64,000 nucleotides of DNA from Arthrobacter sp. CJ23 (GTDB lineage: Bacteria; Actinomycetota; Actinomycetes; Actinomycetales; Micrococcaceae), in NCBI RefSeq assembly GCF_024741795.1, contig NZ_CP102950.1:3968001-4032000 (forward strand). Reading direction: 5' to 3'. The notes beneath the pieces are model-generated. The model ran no database searches. It saw only the letters and a program-made list of their open reading frames with translations, and had not been told where the DNA came from. Each line of letters starts with the position of its first letter. The stretch's first letter is position 1. The position numbers and the translations under genes were made by a program. Positions 36,773 through 45,722 of the stretch are shown piece by piece.

Positions 36773-37833
36773 TGGGACCCTTCCTGATCAGTGTTTGGAG
36801 AAACGGGAGACGCGTAGCGGCCTTGACCTCGGAGTGGTTCGCCGCGGGTGAGGCAGCTCAGCTCGCCCACGATGAAGGAACCGAGCCGGGCGATCTCTCG
36901 CCCAACTGCGCCGGCCATGTGCGGGGTGAGGACGACGCCGGGCAACATATATAGCGGGTGGCCCGCCGGCAGGGGATCTGGCTCCGTGACGTCGAGGACC
37001 GCCCTGATACGCCCGGCGCGGATTGCCTCGACAAGGGCGTCCTGGTCGACGACGGCGCCGCGCGAGGTGTTGATGAGCGTCGCGCCGCCACGAAGGACGG
37101 CAAGCTCGGCGCTGCCGATCATCCCGGTGGTCTCCGGCGTAACGGGGACGTGGAGCGTGATTGTATCGCTGCGGCGAAGCAACCCGTCCAGGCTGGTGAG
37201 CTCCGCGCCGAGGGAGCGGGCGTCGTCGTCTGTGATTGTGGGGTCCGCAACGAGGACCTCGAAATCGAAGGGACGCAGGAGCTCGAGCACCCGCCGGCCG
37301 ATGCGGGACGCACCCACCACACCGACCGTGCGGCCGTAATTGCCGGCATCGGCGAACTCTGCCTCGCGGTCGATAAAGGCCTGCCGTTCCCGGTATAGCC
37401 GCTCAGCGCGAACGAGGTCCTTTCCTGCGGTCAGGATGGCGGCGAGTGTGTACTCGGCGACCGGCTGGGCATTGTCTTCGCCGGCATCCGAGAGGGCTAT
37501 TCCGCGCCGAATGGCGGCATCGACGTCGATAGCGGCCCGAGCGTCGCCGCCTGCCTGGAGTACGGCAACCAGGTGCGGCGCGCCGACGAGGTGCTCCTCC
37601 TCGAGGCGGGGCGCACCCCAACCGGAAACTACGACGTCGGCGACGGCCAGCTCATCGCGGGCGGAGGGAGCACTCCAGTCCAGCACGATGTCCTTGGCGA
37701 CGTCAGCCACGACAGCCAGCTCCTCCCGGACAACGGGCGGGAAGATGGCCTCCACTAGTTGTTGGCTCCCAGCGGCGACCACCACGCGGGGCCGGAAGCT
37801 TGGGCCACCTTGGACGGCACGGATCGGGACCAT
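36769..37833 (-). CDS. D-isomer specific 2-hydroxyacid dehydrogenase
   Basis: The 354-residue protein has the NAD-binding TVGVVGASRIGRRVLELLRPF near residue 168, the substrate arginine in NTSRGAVVDQDAL and the catalytic histidine in LTPHMAGAVG. Family members act on glycerate, phosphoglycerate or other 2-hydroxy acids. It leads the operon dehydrogenase-GH36-GH43, with a GGAGG ribosome site, and may process an acidic sugar product; the substrate is unknown. Confidence 0.88.
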   Translation of the reverse strand: MVPIRAVQGGPSFRPRVVVAAGSQQLVEAIFPPVVREELAVVADVAKDIVLDWSAPSARDELAVADVVVSGWGAPRLEEEHLVGAPHLVAVLQAGGDARAAIDVDAAIRRGIALSDAGEDNAQPVAEYTLAAILTAGKDLVRAERLYRERQAFIDREAEFADAGNYGRTVGVVGASRIGRRVLELLRPFDFEVLVADPTITDDDARSLGAELTSLDGLLRRSDTITLHVPVTPETTGMIGSAELAVLRGGATLINTSRGAVVDQDALVEAIRAGRIRAVLDVTEPDPLPAGHPLYMLPGVVLTPHMAGAVGREIARLGSFIVGELSCLTRGEPLRGQGRYASPVSPNTDQEGSQ

Positions 37834-37930
37834 GAAACCTCCTCATCGGGGTTCAGAAGGGAGCTTTCTTCAGCGAGAAACTCCGGTCGGGCAAACGATT
37901 TCCTGAAGTGTAGCTGTTGCGTGGGTCACA

Positions 37931-37946
37931 AGCAAACGTTATCCCA
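37931..37946. promoter_or_regulatory. Candidate LacI operator before the dehydrogenase operon
   Basis: The site contains AAACGTTATCCC, identical over 12 bases to the complement of the site at 38034-38051. It lies about 100 bases upstream of the dehydrogenase start and has a central AACGTT, typical of LacI-family operators. Confidence 0.6.
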
Positions 37947-38033
37947 CTGCCCTGATCTGGCGCGGGTGGAGGCTGTCGAAGTACCGCCTGGGACGTCGGT
38001 AGCTTGACACAAGTGTGATGCAGGTTCGATAAT

Positions 38034-38051
38034 GGGGATAACGTTTTCCCC
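38034..38051. promoter_or_regulatory. LacI-family operator, best copy
   Basis: GGGGATAACGTTTTCCCC is palindromic at 16 of 18 positions with the central CG of LacI operators. It lies between the divergent sugar operon and lacI. Confidence 0.65.
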
Positions 38052-38144
38052 TTCCCGCGATGACGTCGGTGGCAATGAAGCGATTGCTGACGGGTGCCGT
38101 GGCCTTCGCCACGGCGTCAGAAGCCCGCATCTTTTCCACGTGGT

Positions 38145-38270
38145 CGTACGCCTCATGACGATGGGAGCTACCACGATCGGTTCTTGTTGGCCATCATCCC
38201 GTTGGCGATATTCATGATCGCCACGCAGCGCTACTGGAAAATCGGCGTCACATTCGGAGCCGTCAAATAG
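38145..38270 (+). pseudogene. 3' relic of a CUT1 sugar permease gene
   Basis: From 38181 to 38270 the frame reads LLAIIPLAIFMIATQRYW then KIGVTFGAVK and stop, clearly the last membrane helix and tail of a MalG-type permease (compare IAMQRYWRSGVTMGSLK in the intact gene at 29377). Just upstream, LMTMGATTIG continues the helix region in another frame, so a frameshift separates them. The rest of the gene is missing. It is on the lacI strand, 80 bases before lacI. Confidence 0.8.
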
Positions 38271-38287
38271 AATGCCTGGTACCAAGC

Positions 38288-38303
38288 GGTGAAAACGATT
38301 GCC
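38288..38303. promoter_or_regulatory. Candidate LacI operator before lacI
   Basis: GGTGAAAACGATTGCC resembles the complement of the 38034 site (GGGGAAAACGTTATCC) at 11 of 16 positions and lies about 50 bases before the regulator start, where autorepression would act. Confidence 0.4.
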
Positions 38304-38350
38304 TGCTATGTCGCCTGCGCCGCGGCTATGAAAGGAAATGGTATTACGCT

Positions 38351-39382
38351 GTGAAGGTGACCACGGAAACTGCCCCCGCAAAGCGGAAGGTGCCAGTACT
38401 CGGCGATGTGGCCAAGGCCGCCGGCGTGTCTGTGCCGACTGTCTCACGCGTGCTCACCAGCAGTAAGTACGTAGCCCCGGAACTCCGTGAACGCGTCATG
38501 AAGGCTGTAACCGATCTCGGCTACCGCCCCAATGGCGCTGCCCGTGCCACAAGGTCCGGTAAGCGCTCCATGGTGGCCGTCCTGACGGGAGCCACTTCCA
38601 ATTACGGCTACGCCAAGACGATCGAAGGTGTTGAAAAGGCCGCCCGGCAAACGGGAATGTCCGTCATCATCGCGGTAGTGGAATCAGATGAAGAGGATGC
38701 CGTCAACGCAGCGATCGATCTCGTCCTCTCCCAGCCGGTGGCGGGAGTCATCGTCCTCGAATTCGACAGGCCTGGCTTGGCCGCCGTGAAGGCCTTCCCC
38801 AGCACCATCCCATTGGTTGTGGCGGGCGGCGGAACGCGCCGCCCTAAGGGAACAACGGGTGCGCTAATCGACGAGCGCGGAGCAGGGCGGGACGCCACTA
38901 ACCATCTCTTGGAGCTGGGCCACAAAACTGTGCACCATGTCGCCGTGCCCACGATGGGCAAGCATTCCGGGCGCACAGAGGGCTGGAAGGCCGCCCTGGA
39001 GGCAGCCGGCGCCGAGGTCCCCCCGATCCGTCACGCCACTTGGGACCCTGCCAGCGGCTACGCCGTCGGCCAGGAACTCGCTGCCCGCGACGACGTCACG
39101 GCCGTCTTCTGCGGGAATGACGACGTCGCAATCGGCGTCATGCGGGCATTCATGGACAGCGGCAAGCGGGTCCCGGAGGATGTGTCGATCGTGGGCTTCG
39201 ACGATCAGCCGCATGTGGCATTGTGGCGCCCGGCCCTGACCACGGTGCGCCAGGACTTTCAGGATCTGGGAGCCCGTGCATTCACTCTGTTGTCGTCAAC
39301 GATCGACTCCGGGGAACCGTCCGGTTCGTCGACAGTAAGGCCGGCACTCATAATTCGGGACTCCACGGCTGCCGCTAACTGA
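38351..39382 (+). CDS. LacI-family repressor of the oligosaccharide locus
   Basis: The 343-residue protein has the LacI HTH (VLGDVAKAAGVSVPTVSRVLTSSKYV), hinge helix region NGAARATRSGK and a periplasmic-binding-like core with VSIVGFDDQPHVALWRPALTTV. It is divergent from the dehydrogenase-GH36-GH43 operon, and operator-like sites lie before it, before that operon and before the transporter. It is the likely sugar-responsive repressor of the locus. The start here is GTG; several alternatives are close. Confidence 0.92.
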   Translation: MKVTTETAPAKRKVPVLGDVAKAAGVSVPTVSRVLTSSKYVAPELRERVMKAVTDLGYRPNGAARATRSGKRSMVAVLTGATSNYGYAKTIEGVEKAARQTGMSVIIAVVESDEEDAVNAAIDLVLSQPVAGVIVLEFDRPGLAAVKAFPSTIPLVVAGGGTRRPKGTTGALIDERGAGRDATNHLLELGHKTVHHVAVPTMGKHSGRTEGWKAALEAAGAEVPPIRHATWDPASGYAVGQELAARDDVTAVFCGNDDVAIGVMRAFMDSGKRVPEDVSIVGFDDQPHVALWRPALTTVRQDFQDLGARAFTLLSSTIDSGEPSGSSTVRPALIIRDSTAAAN

Positions 39383-39414
39383 CGGCCCACACAGGAGCAC
39401 CCGCCAACGGCGGC

Positions 39415-39442
39415 AGCGAAGTCACGTAAGCGAAGTCACGTA
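39415..39442. repeat. 14-bp tandem duplication
   Basis: AGCGAAGTCACGTA occurs twice without spacing in the short non-coding stretch after lacI. It is probably a simple slippage duplication. Confidence 0.8.
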
Positions 39443-39458
39443 TTAGATTACGAAGCAA

Positions 39459-39507
39459 AAAGGGCCCGTAGGGTACGCCAATGATTGGCGTACCCTACGG
39501 GCCCTTT
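39459..39507. terminator. 49-bp perfect palindrome, bidirectional terminator
   Basis: Two perfect 24-bp arms around a single central G start with AAAGGGCCCGTAGGG and end with the complement. It lies between convergent lacI and DUF3073 genes. Such a long perfect palindrome could also extrude a cruciform. Confidence 0.9.
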
Positions 39508-39598
39508 CAGAGAAGTTCGGCATCCGCGGATGCGCGACGACCTTGAGTACGACGGCGGTACGCAACTCAGTGCCAGAGGCACCTGTTGGTTGCGACAG

Positions 39599-39823
39599 CT
39601 ATCCGATGCGGCGGGTGTCTACCTCGTCGTCATCGTCTTCTGCGTACTTGTCCTCGTAGTCGGAGTAATCCGGCTCAGGGAGATCTTCTGCGAAGTGGCT
39701 CGTGGCACGACTTCCCGGACCCGTGAGCTCTCGCTGAAGGGCCGAATAGTCAGTGTTCGGGGAGTAGTACTTAATATCCCGAGCCTGCTTGGTAGCTTTT
39801 GCCTTTTGACGGCCGCGCCCCAT
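39599..39823 (-). CDS. DUF3073 protein
   Basis: This 74-residue protein starts MGRGRQKAKATKQARDIKYY and ends in a very acidic Tyr/Asp/Glu tail. The basic head and acidic tail are diagnostic of DUF3073, a small actinobacterial family of unknown function. The ATG at 39823 has AAAGGGGG upstream, a very strong ribosome site; the frame is open further but the extra part is not conserved-looking. Confidence 0.9.
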   Translation of the reverse strand: MGRGRQKAKATKQARDIKYYSPNTDYSALQRELTGPGSRATSHFAEDLPEPDYSDYEDKYAEDDDDEVDTRRIG

Positions 39824-40073
39824 GGCGTGACCCCCTTTTGTACTCGGACCGGAGGTGGTCACCTTGGCTATCGGTGAGGCCCCGGAATGTTTGGTCAATT
39901 TGTCGTATGTCTAGATTACATGCTTTCGAGAGCAACTGCTTGCCACGGCCGGGGGCTGGACTGTGTCGCCCGCGTGGATTCGCGGATTGCGCCGTCCTTT
40001 GCGCGGAAAAGTTGGGTAGAGTCACCCTAATTGCGGCCCGCGGAAGGCACGGAAGGAAGGCGCAGACGCGAAT

Positions 40074-40679
40074 ATGAGCCAGGACAGCATGCTCCCCGGC
40101 GACACTCCTCCACGGCGCACGTCCCCAGGGGATGGCGCTGTGTGGGCAGACGCAGCGGACACTGCGCAGGACCGCCGCGCGCTGCGCCAACGCCTGATCA
40201 TCGGCGGGATCATCGTCGTCTTCATGGTCCTGATCGGCATCACCATCTCGGTGCTGCTGGACAAGTTCGGCACGCACCAGGAAACGGTGGCCGACGCACC
40301 GGCGGTCCCGCAGCCCCGGCCTGTGCTGCCGGTGGTCCTGGAAACCAAGAACTTCCAGGTGGGCGACTGCTTCGTGAACTTCAACCCGGACGCCCCCACC
40401 TCCGAGGCGGTGGCCTGCACCGCCGGCCACTCGGCGCAGCTGGTGGCCATCAGCCGGTACCCCGACGACCAGGTCTACCCAGGCCGTGAAGGCCTCAAGA
40501 AGCGCACCCTGGAGACCTGCCAGGCAGCCACCCTCTCCGACAAGCAGAACAACTACGTGCTCACCTACCAGCTGGTGTACCCGAGCTCCACCAGCTGGGA
40601 CAAGGGCGACCGCCGCGTGGACTGCTTCGTGATGGTCAGCGACGGCAACACCATCAAGGACGATCTCTTGCCGAAGTAG
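40074..40679 (+). CDS. Membrane-anchored protein with a septum-formation-type domain
   Basis: The 201-residue protein has a charged 40-residue cytosolic head, one helix (LIIGGIIVVFMVLIGITISVLL, residues 42-63) and an extracytoplasmic domain with four cysteines in the pattern VGDCF, VACTAGH, LETCQ and VDCFV. This cysteine and histidine spacing matches the Septum_form group of actinobacterial proteins. Function is not established here. It converges on clpB with only three bases between stop codons. Confidence 0.8.
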   Translation: MSQDSMLPGDTPPRRTSPGDGAVWADAADTAQDRRALRQRLIIGGIIVVFMVLIGITISVLLDKFGTHQETVADAPAVPQPRPVLPVVLETKNFQVGDCFVNFNPDAPTSEAVACTAGHSAQLVAISRYPDDQVYPGREGLKKRTLETCQAATLSDKQNNYVLTYQLVYPSSTSWDKGDRRVDCFVMVSDGNTIKDDLLPK

Positions 40680-40682
40680 CGG

Positions 40683-43352
40683 CTACTCCTTCCGGCGCAC
40701 CGTGAGCCCGGTACCCACCGGCGCACCGCCGTCGGGCCCTGACAGGGCCTCAAGCCCCTCGATGGTGAGTTCGTCGACGTCGGCGGCAGTGTCCACCAAC
40801 ACGGTGTCGCCGTCCATGATGTGCCCCGACAGGATCTCCTTGGCCAGGCGGTCGCCGATCTCGCGCTGGACCAGGCGGCGCAGCGGCCGCGCACCGTAGG
40901 CGGGATCGTAGCCGGACATCGCCAGCCAGGCCCGGGCGCCGTCGCTGACCTCAAGGCTGAGGCGCCGGTCGCGCAGGCGCTTGGTCAGCTCGGCCACATG
41001 CAGCTCCACGATCCTGGCGAGCTCGTCCACGCTCAGGGCGTCGAACAGCACGATCTCATCGAGCCGGTTCAGGAACTCGGGCTTGAAGGAGGCGTTGACC
41101 ACCGCCATGACGGCGTCCCGCTTGGCCTTGGCGTCGAGCACCGGGTCCACCAGGAACTGGCTGCCGTGGTTGGACGTCAGCACCAGGATGGCGTTCCGGA
41201 AGTCCACGGTGCGGCCCTGACCGTCGGTGAGGCGGCCGTCGTCGAGGACCTGCAGGAGGATGTCGAAGACCTCGGGGTGGGCCTTCTCCACCTCGTCCAG
41301 CAGCACCACGGAGTACGGGCGGCGCCGGACGGCCTCGGTAAGCTGGCCGCCCTGCTCGTAGCCCACGTACCCGGGAGGCGCACCGACCAGCCGGGCCACG
41401 GAGTGTTTCTCCCCGTATTCGGACATGTCGATCCGCACCATGGCGTGTTCGTCGTCGAACAGGAAATCGGCCAGGGCTTTGGCGAGCTCGGTCTTGCCCA
41501 CGCCGGTGGGGCCCAGGAACAGGAACGAGCCGGTGGGCCGGTTGGGGTCGCTGATGCCGGCACGGGCACGGCGGACGGCGTCGGACACCGCGCCAACGGC
41601 CTTGGACTGGCCGATCAGGCGCTTGCCCAGTTCCTCCTCCATATGCAGGAGTTTCTGCGATTCGCCCTGCAGCATGCGCCCGGCCGGGATGCCGGTCCAG
41701 GCGGAAATGACCTCGGCGATGTCGTCCGCGGTGACTTCCTCGGCCACCATGAGCTCGGGCTTGGCGCCCCCGCCGGCCACCCGGGCGGACTCTTCCTCCG
41801 CGGCGTCGCTGAGCTCGTGTTCGAGTGCCGGCAGCTCGCCGTAGAGAATGCGCGACGCCGATTCCAGGTCGCCTTCGCGCTGGAACTTCTCCGCGGCGGA
41901 GCGCAGCTCGTCGATCTTGGCCTTCAGGTCACCCACCCGGTTGAGCCCGGCCTTCTCGGCCTCCCAGCGGGCGTTGAGGGCGGCGAGCGCCTCCTTCTTG
42001 TCCGCCATGTCGGCGCGGAGCGCGGCGAGGCGGTCCACGGAGGCGACGTCGGTCTCACCCTGCAAGGCCAGTTCCTCCATGGTGAGGCGGTCCACGGAAC
42101 GGCGCAGCTGGTCGATTTCCTCCGGCGCCGAGTCGATCTCCATGCGCAGCCGGGAGGCGGCCTCGTCCACGAGGTCGATGGCCTTGTCCGGGAGCTGGCG
42201 GCCGGAAATGTAGCGGTTGGAGAGCGTAGCCGCGGCGACCAGGGCGGAGTCGGCGATGGCCACCTTGTGGTGGGCCTCGTAGCGTTCCTTAAGCCCGCGG
42301 AGGATGCCGATGGTGTCCTCCACGCTCGGCTCGCCCACGTAGACCTGCTGGAAGCGGCGTTCCAGGGCAGGGTCCTTCTCGATGTTCTCGCGGTACTCGT
42401 CCAGCGTGGTGGCACCGATCAGCCGCAGCTCACCGCGGGCCAGCATGGGCTTGAGCATGTTGCCGGCGTCCATGGCGCTGTCACCGGTGGCCCCGGCACC
42501 CACCACGGTGTGGATCTCGTCGATGAAGGTGACGATCTGGCCCTCAGAGCCCTTGATCTCCTCGAGGACGGCCTTGAGGCGTTCCTCGAACTCACCGCGG
42601 TACTTGGCACCGGCAACCATCGAGGCAAGGTCGAGGGCAATCAGGGTCTTGCCGCGCAGGCTCTCCGGGACGTCCCCGGCCACCATGCGCTGGGCCAGGC
42701 CTTCGACGACGGCGGTCTTGCCGACGCCGGGCTCGCCGATGAGCACCGGGTTGTTCTTGGTGCGGCGGCTCAGGACCTGGATGACGCGCCGGATTTCGCT
42801 GTCACGGCCGATCACGGGGTCCAGCTTGCCGGAACGGGCCACGGCAGTGAGGTCCATGCCGAATTTCTCGAGGGCCTGGAAGGTGTTTTCCGGGTCCGGG
42901 GAGTTGACCTTGCGGTCTCCGCGGACACCCGGCAGGGCGGCGAGCAGCGCCTCATGGGAGGCTCCGGCGTCGCGCAGTATCCTCCCGACGGCCTCGCTCC
43001 CGCCGGAGAGCCCCAGCAGGAAGTGCTCGGTGGAGACAAAGGAATCGCCGAGTTTCTCGGCCTCGTTCTGGGCAGCCTGGATGGCCTGCATGGATTGGCG
43101 CGAGAGCTGGGCCTGCTGGACGGAGGATCCGGAGGAGGCGGGCAGTGCTTTGATGGCGGTGCTGGCCTGGACGCTGACGGCGTCAGGATCGGCGCCGGTG
43201 GCACGCAACAGCGCGACGGCGACGCCCTCCCGCTGGTCCATGAGCGCCTTGAGCAGGTGGGCCGGCTCCAGCTGGGGGTTGCCGGCCGTGGAGGCGTTCA
43301 TGGCGGCCGCGGAAAGAGCCTCCTGGCTCTTGGTGGTGAATTTGACGTCCAA
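40683..43352 (-). CDS. clpB: ClpB disaggregase
   Basis: ClpB, with DnaK, rescues aggregated proteins. I choose TTG at 43352 ([13 protein letters not shown]) after AAGGAG, giving 889 residues; no ATG fits the Clp N-domain start and the longer frame overlaps other genes. Two AAA domains are present: [15 protein letters not shown] and [15 protein letters not shown] as Walker A motifs, with the coiled-coil middle domain between them ([21 protein letters not shown]). An HspR-type inverted repeat lies directly upstream. Confidence 0.95.
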   Translation of the reverse strand: MDVKFTTKSQEALSAAAMNASTAGNPQLEPAHLLKALMDQREGVAVALLRATGADPDAVSVQASTAIKALPASSGSSVQQAQLSRQSMQAIQAAQNEAEKLGDSFVSTEHFLLGLSGGSEAVGRILRDAGASHEALLAALPGVRGDRKVNSPDPENTFQALEKFGMDLTAVARSGKLDPVIGRDSEIRRVIQVLSRRTKNNPVLIGEPGVGKTAVVEGLAQRMVAGDVPESLRGKTLIALDLASMVAGAKYRGEFEERLKAVLEEIKGSEGQIVTFIDEIHTVVGAGATGDSAMDAGNMLKPMLARGELRLIGATTLDEYRENIEKDPALERRFQQVYVGEPSVEDTIGILRGLKERYEAHHKVAIADSALVAAATLSNRYISGRQLPDKAIDLVDEAASRLRMEIDSAPEEIDQLRRSVDRLTMEELALQGETDVASVDRLAALRADMADKKEALAALNARWEAEKAGLNRVGDLKAKIDELRSAAEKFQREGDLESASRILYGELPALEHELSDAAEEESARVAGGGAKPELMVAEEVTADDIAEVISAWTGIPAGRMLQGESQKLLHMEEELGKRLIGQSKAVGAVSDAVRRARAGISDPNRPTGSFLFLGPTGVGKTELAKALADFLFDDEHAMVRIDMSEYGEKHSVARLVGAPPGYVGYEQGGQLTEAVRRRPYSVVLLDEVEKAHPEVFDILLQVLDDGRLTDGQGRTVDFRNAILVLTSNHGSQFLVDPVLDAKAKRDAVMAVVNASFKPEFLNRLDEIVLFDALSVDELARIVELHVAELTKRLRDRRLSLEVSDGARAWLAMSGYDPAYGARPLRRLVQREIGDRLAKEILSGHIMDGDTVLVDTAADVDELTIEGLEALSGPDGGAPVGTGLTVRRKE

Positions 43353-43386
43353 AGAGAGCTCCTTTCGGGAATCTGCCGTGTTCAAA

Positions 43387-43407
43387 GTTGAGTCTACTAT
43401 GCTCAAC
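43387..43407. promoter_or_regulatory. HAIR-like element (HspR operator) before clpB
   Basis: GTTGAGT-N7-GCTCAAC closely matches the HAIR consensus CTTGAGT-N7-ACTCAAG, the HspR site in actinobacteria. The arms extend to AAAGTTGAG/CTCAACTTT. It is 35 bases before the TTG start, so clpB is probably heat-induced through HspR. Confidence 0.75.
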
Positions 43408-43586
43408 TTTGCGGAATTGCCCTCTACGCCCAATGTTTGCCGACGGCGAAACGGGTGTCCAGCGCCGGGACCTGCAATGTGGAAATCCGCGCCCCGGCAC
43501 CCCTGCCGCCGAGGCGAGGGAAGCCCTAGGATCATGCTGTGACCGGCGGGAGGAACCCCGCAGGCACACCAAGACAAGGACGTACC

Positions 43587-43925
43587 GTGAAGAAATTTGT
43601 GGTTCTGTACAAATCTCCCAAGTCGGCCGCAGAGGCCATCGCCGAAGCCAGCCCTGAAGAGGCCGAAGCCGGCATGAAAATGTGGACGGACTGGGCGGCC
43701 AAGGCCGGCGACGGCCTGGTTGACTTCGGCACACCGCTTGGTGCAGCCAAGGTCATGAACGGCTCCTCTGTCTCCGATGGCGATGCCACGCTGGGCGGCT
43801 ACAGCATCGTCCAGGCCGAGGACTTGGACGCTGCAGTGGCCCTCATGGAAGGCCACCCGCACTTCATGTCCGGCGAAGGCGCCGAAATCCAGGTCATCGA
43901 AACCCTCGAGATTCCGGGGATGTAG
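43587..43925 (+). CDS. YCII-domain protein
   Basis: This 112-residue protein starts at GTG 43587 after AAGGA. The YCII/DGPF-like fold is suggested by KKFVVLYKSPKSA, GGYSIVQAEDLDAAVALMEGHPHF and the C-terminal IQVIETLEIPGM. Members are small ferredoxin-like proteins of mostly unknown function. It is a single gene, divergent from clpB. Confidence 0.82.
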   Translation: MKKFVVLYKSPKSAAEAIAEASPEEAEAGMKMWTDWAAKAGDGLVDFGTPLGAAKVMNGSSVSDGDATLGGYSIVQAEDLDAAVALMEGHPHFMSGEGAEIQVIETLEIPGM

Positions 43926-44015
43926 CCAAACGGTGGGCGCCCGGGCCTGCCTTCCCCGGCGCCCTCCAGGCTGCATCCCGCCCTCTTGCCGGGGCCCGCC
44001 CTCTAGGCTGGCATC

Positions 44016-44633
44016 ATGAATTCGATCGCCACAGCGGCAGAACTGGAAGAACTGATAGGCCTCCCCCTGGACCGGACGCGCCGGAAGGTCCGCAGCACGC
44101 TGAGCGACTTTGACCGGCAGTGGCTCGCCGCGAGCCCCTTCTGCGTGGTCTCGACGGCGGACGCCCAGGGCCGTGTGGACAGCTCGCCCAAGGGTGATCC
44201 GGCAGGGTTCATCCGGGTCCTGGACGACTCCACCATCGCCATCCCGGAGCGGCCGGGCAACAAGCTGGCCTTCGGCTTCCGGAACATCCTGGAAAACCCG
44301 AACGTCGGCATCTTGTCCGTGGTTCCGGGCCGCACGGACACGCTGCGGATCAACGGGCACGCCCGGATCGTCAGTGACGCGGACTTCTTCGACGACATGG
44401 TGGTGAGGGGGCACAGGCCCCGGGCCGCCGTGGTGGTTTCAATCGAGGAAGTGTTCACGCACTGCGGCAAGGCGTTCCTGCGCAGCGGCCTATGGGAACC
44501 AGGGACCTGGGGCGCCGAGGACCTGCCCTCCATCGCACTGCTGTCCAGGACCTACGTCCAGCCCGAGACGCCGTTGGCCGACATCGAGGCCTACTACGGC
44601 CCCAACTATGCGGAGCGGATTTACCAGGAGTAG
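44016..44633 (+). CDS. Pyridoxamine-5'-phosphate-oxidase-fold flavin protein
   Basis: The 205-residue protein is of the split-barrel PPOX group: SPFCVVSTADAQGRVDSSPKGDPAGFIRVLDDSTIAIPERPGNKLAFGFRNILENPNVGILSVVPG. This order (SSPKGDP, then RPGNK) is typical of the MSMEG_1061-like FMN-binding subgroup. The substrate is not known. It abuts the convergent modC stop. Confidence 0.85.
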   Translation: MNSIATAAELEELIGLPLDRTRRKVRSTLSDFDRQWLAASPFCVVSTADAQGRVDSSPKGDPAGFIRVLDDSTIAIPERPGNKLAFGFRNILENPNVGILSVVPGRTDTLRINGHARIVSDADFFDDMVVRGHRPRAAVVVSIEEVFTHCGKAFLRSGLWEPGTWGAEDLPSIALLSRTYVQPETPLADIEAYYGPNYAERIYQE

Positions 44634-45722
44634 TCACGCCGGGTAGATGGACACCAGCCCGGCCTTGATCACGAAGTAGACGGTCATGCCCGGGGCCAGG
44701 CCCAGGTCCGCCGAGGCCGCCGGCGTGATGTCGGCAGAGAGTTCGCCGCCGCGGACGCGGATCTGGTCGCCATGCGGCTCCAGGTCCGTGATGGTGACGG
44801 GGAAGGAGTTGCGCGGGCTGCCGTGCGCCTCGGTCAGGAAAACGGACACCGCCGACGGCGGGAAGACCGCCACGCCGTCGGGTCCGGAAGCGTCGGGTCC
44901 GGCTGCGTCGAATCCAGACTCCAGCGGGCCGGGCACGTCGTCGAGCTGGCCTGCGAAGACCTGGCCGGACGGGGTTCTGATCCCCTCCAAGGTGATGGTG
45001 CCGGCCACGAGGTTGAGCCCCGCCAGCCCGGCGGCAAACCTGCTCCGCGGCCGACCCAGGACCTCGCGGGTGGGGCCCTCCTCGGTGATGCGGCCGCCCT
45101 CCAGCACGATCACCCGGTCGGCCAGCATCAGCGCGTCCAGGACGTCGTGGGTGACGATGATGGCGCGCCGTCCGGCCAGGACGTGCCGGAGGAGCCTGCG
45201 CAGCATCGGTGCCGCGTGGATGTCCAGGGCAGCCATGGGCTCGTCCAGGAGCAGCAGCTCCGGGTCGGCGGCGAGGGCCCTGGCCACGGCCACGCGCTGG
45301 GCCTGGCCGCCGGACAGCTCGCCGGGGCGCCGGGAGGCCAGGGGCAGGGCGTCCACTTCGGCAAGCCAGTGCCGGGCCGTTTCCCGGGACGCCGCCCGGG
45401 AGGCGCCGGCGCTGCGGGGGCCGAAGGCCACGTTGTCCAGGGCGCTCAGGTGCGGAAACAGCAGGGGTTCCTGGGCCAGGAGGGCGGTGCCGCGCTGGTG
45501 CGGTGCGCTCCAGGAATGCGGCCCAGGGCCGAGTTCGAACAGCGTCCTGCCGCCGATGCTGGCCCGGCCGGCGTCGGGCCGGAGCAGTCCCGCGATGACC
45601 GCCATGAGCGTCGATTTCCCGGCCCCGTTGGGGCCCAGGATGGCCACGGTTTCGCCGGAACCCACCGTGAGGGAGACGTCGAAGCCGCGGGCCCGGAGTG
45701 TCGCTTCCAGGGTGAACGTCAC
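44634..45722 (-). CDS. modC: Molybdate ABC transporter ATPase
   Basis: The GTG at 45722 overlaps the modB stop (GTGA) and gives 362 residues. The ATPase domain has Walker [10 protein letters not shown], signature LSGGQAQR, Walker [13 protein letters not shown] and the H-loop VTHDVLDA. The C-terminal 70 residues hold a Mop/TOBE-type domain ([26 protein letters not shown]), the usual molybdate-sensing extension of ModC. Confidence 0.93.
   Translation of the reverse strand: MTFTLEATLRARGFDVSLTVGSGETVAILGPNGAGKSTLMAVIAGLLRPDAGRASIGGRTLFELGPGPHSWSAPHQRGTALLAQEPLLFPHLSALDNVAFGPRSAGASRAASRETARHWLAEVDALPLASRRPGELSGGQAQRVAVARALAADPELLLLDEPMAALDIHAAPMLRRLLRHVLAGRRAIIVTHDVLDALMLADRVIVLEGGRITEEGPTREVLGRPRSRFAAGLAGLNLVAGTITLEGIRTPSGQVFAGQLDDVPGPLESGFDAAGPDASGPDGVAVFPPSAVSVFLTEAHGSPRNSFPVTITDLEPHGDQIRVRGGELSADITPAASADLGLAPGMTVYFVIKAGLVSIYPA

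Noticed and set aside
40821..43391. Plus-strand open frame of over 850 codons opposite clpB
   Set aside because: Produced by the codon bias of clpB on the other strand; no recognisable domains.
43353..44414. N-terminal extension of clpB
   Set aside because: The extra 350 codons overlap two real genes and the HAIR element and have no Clp-like sequence; the TTG at 43352 fits the family start.
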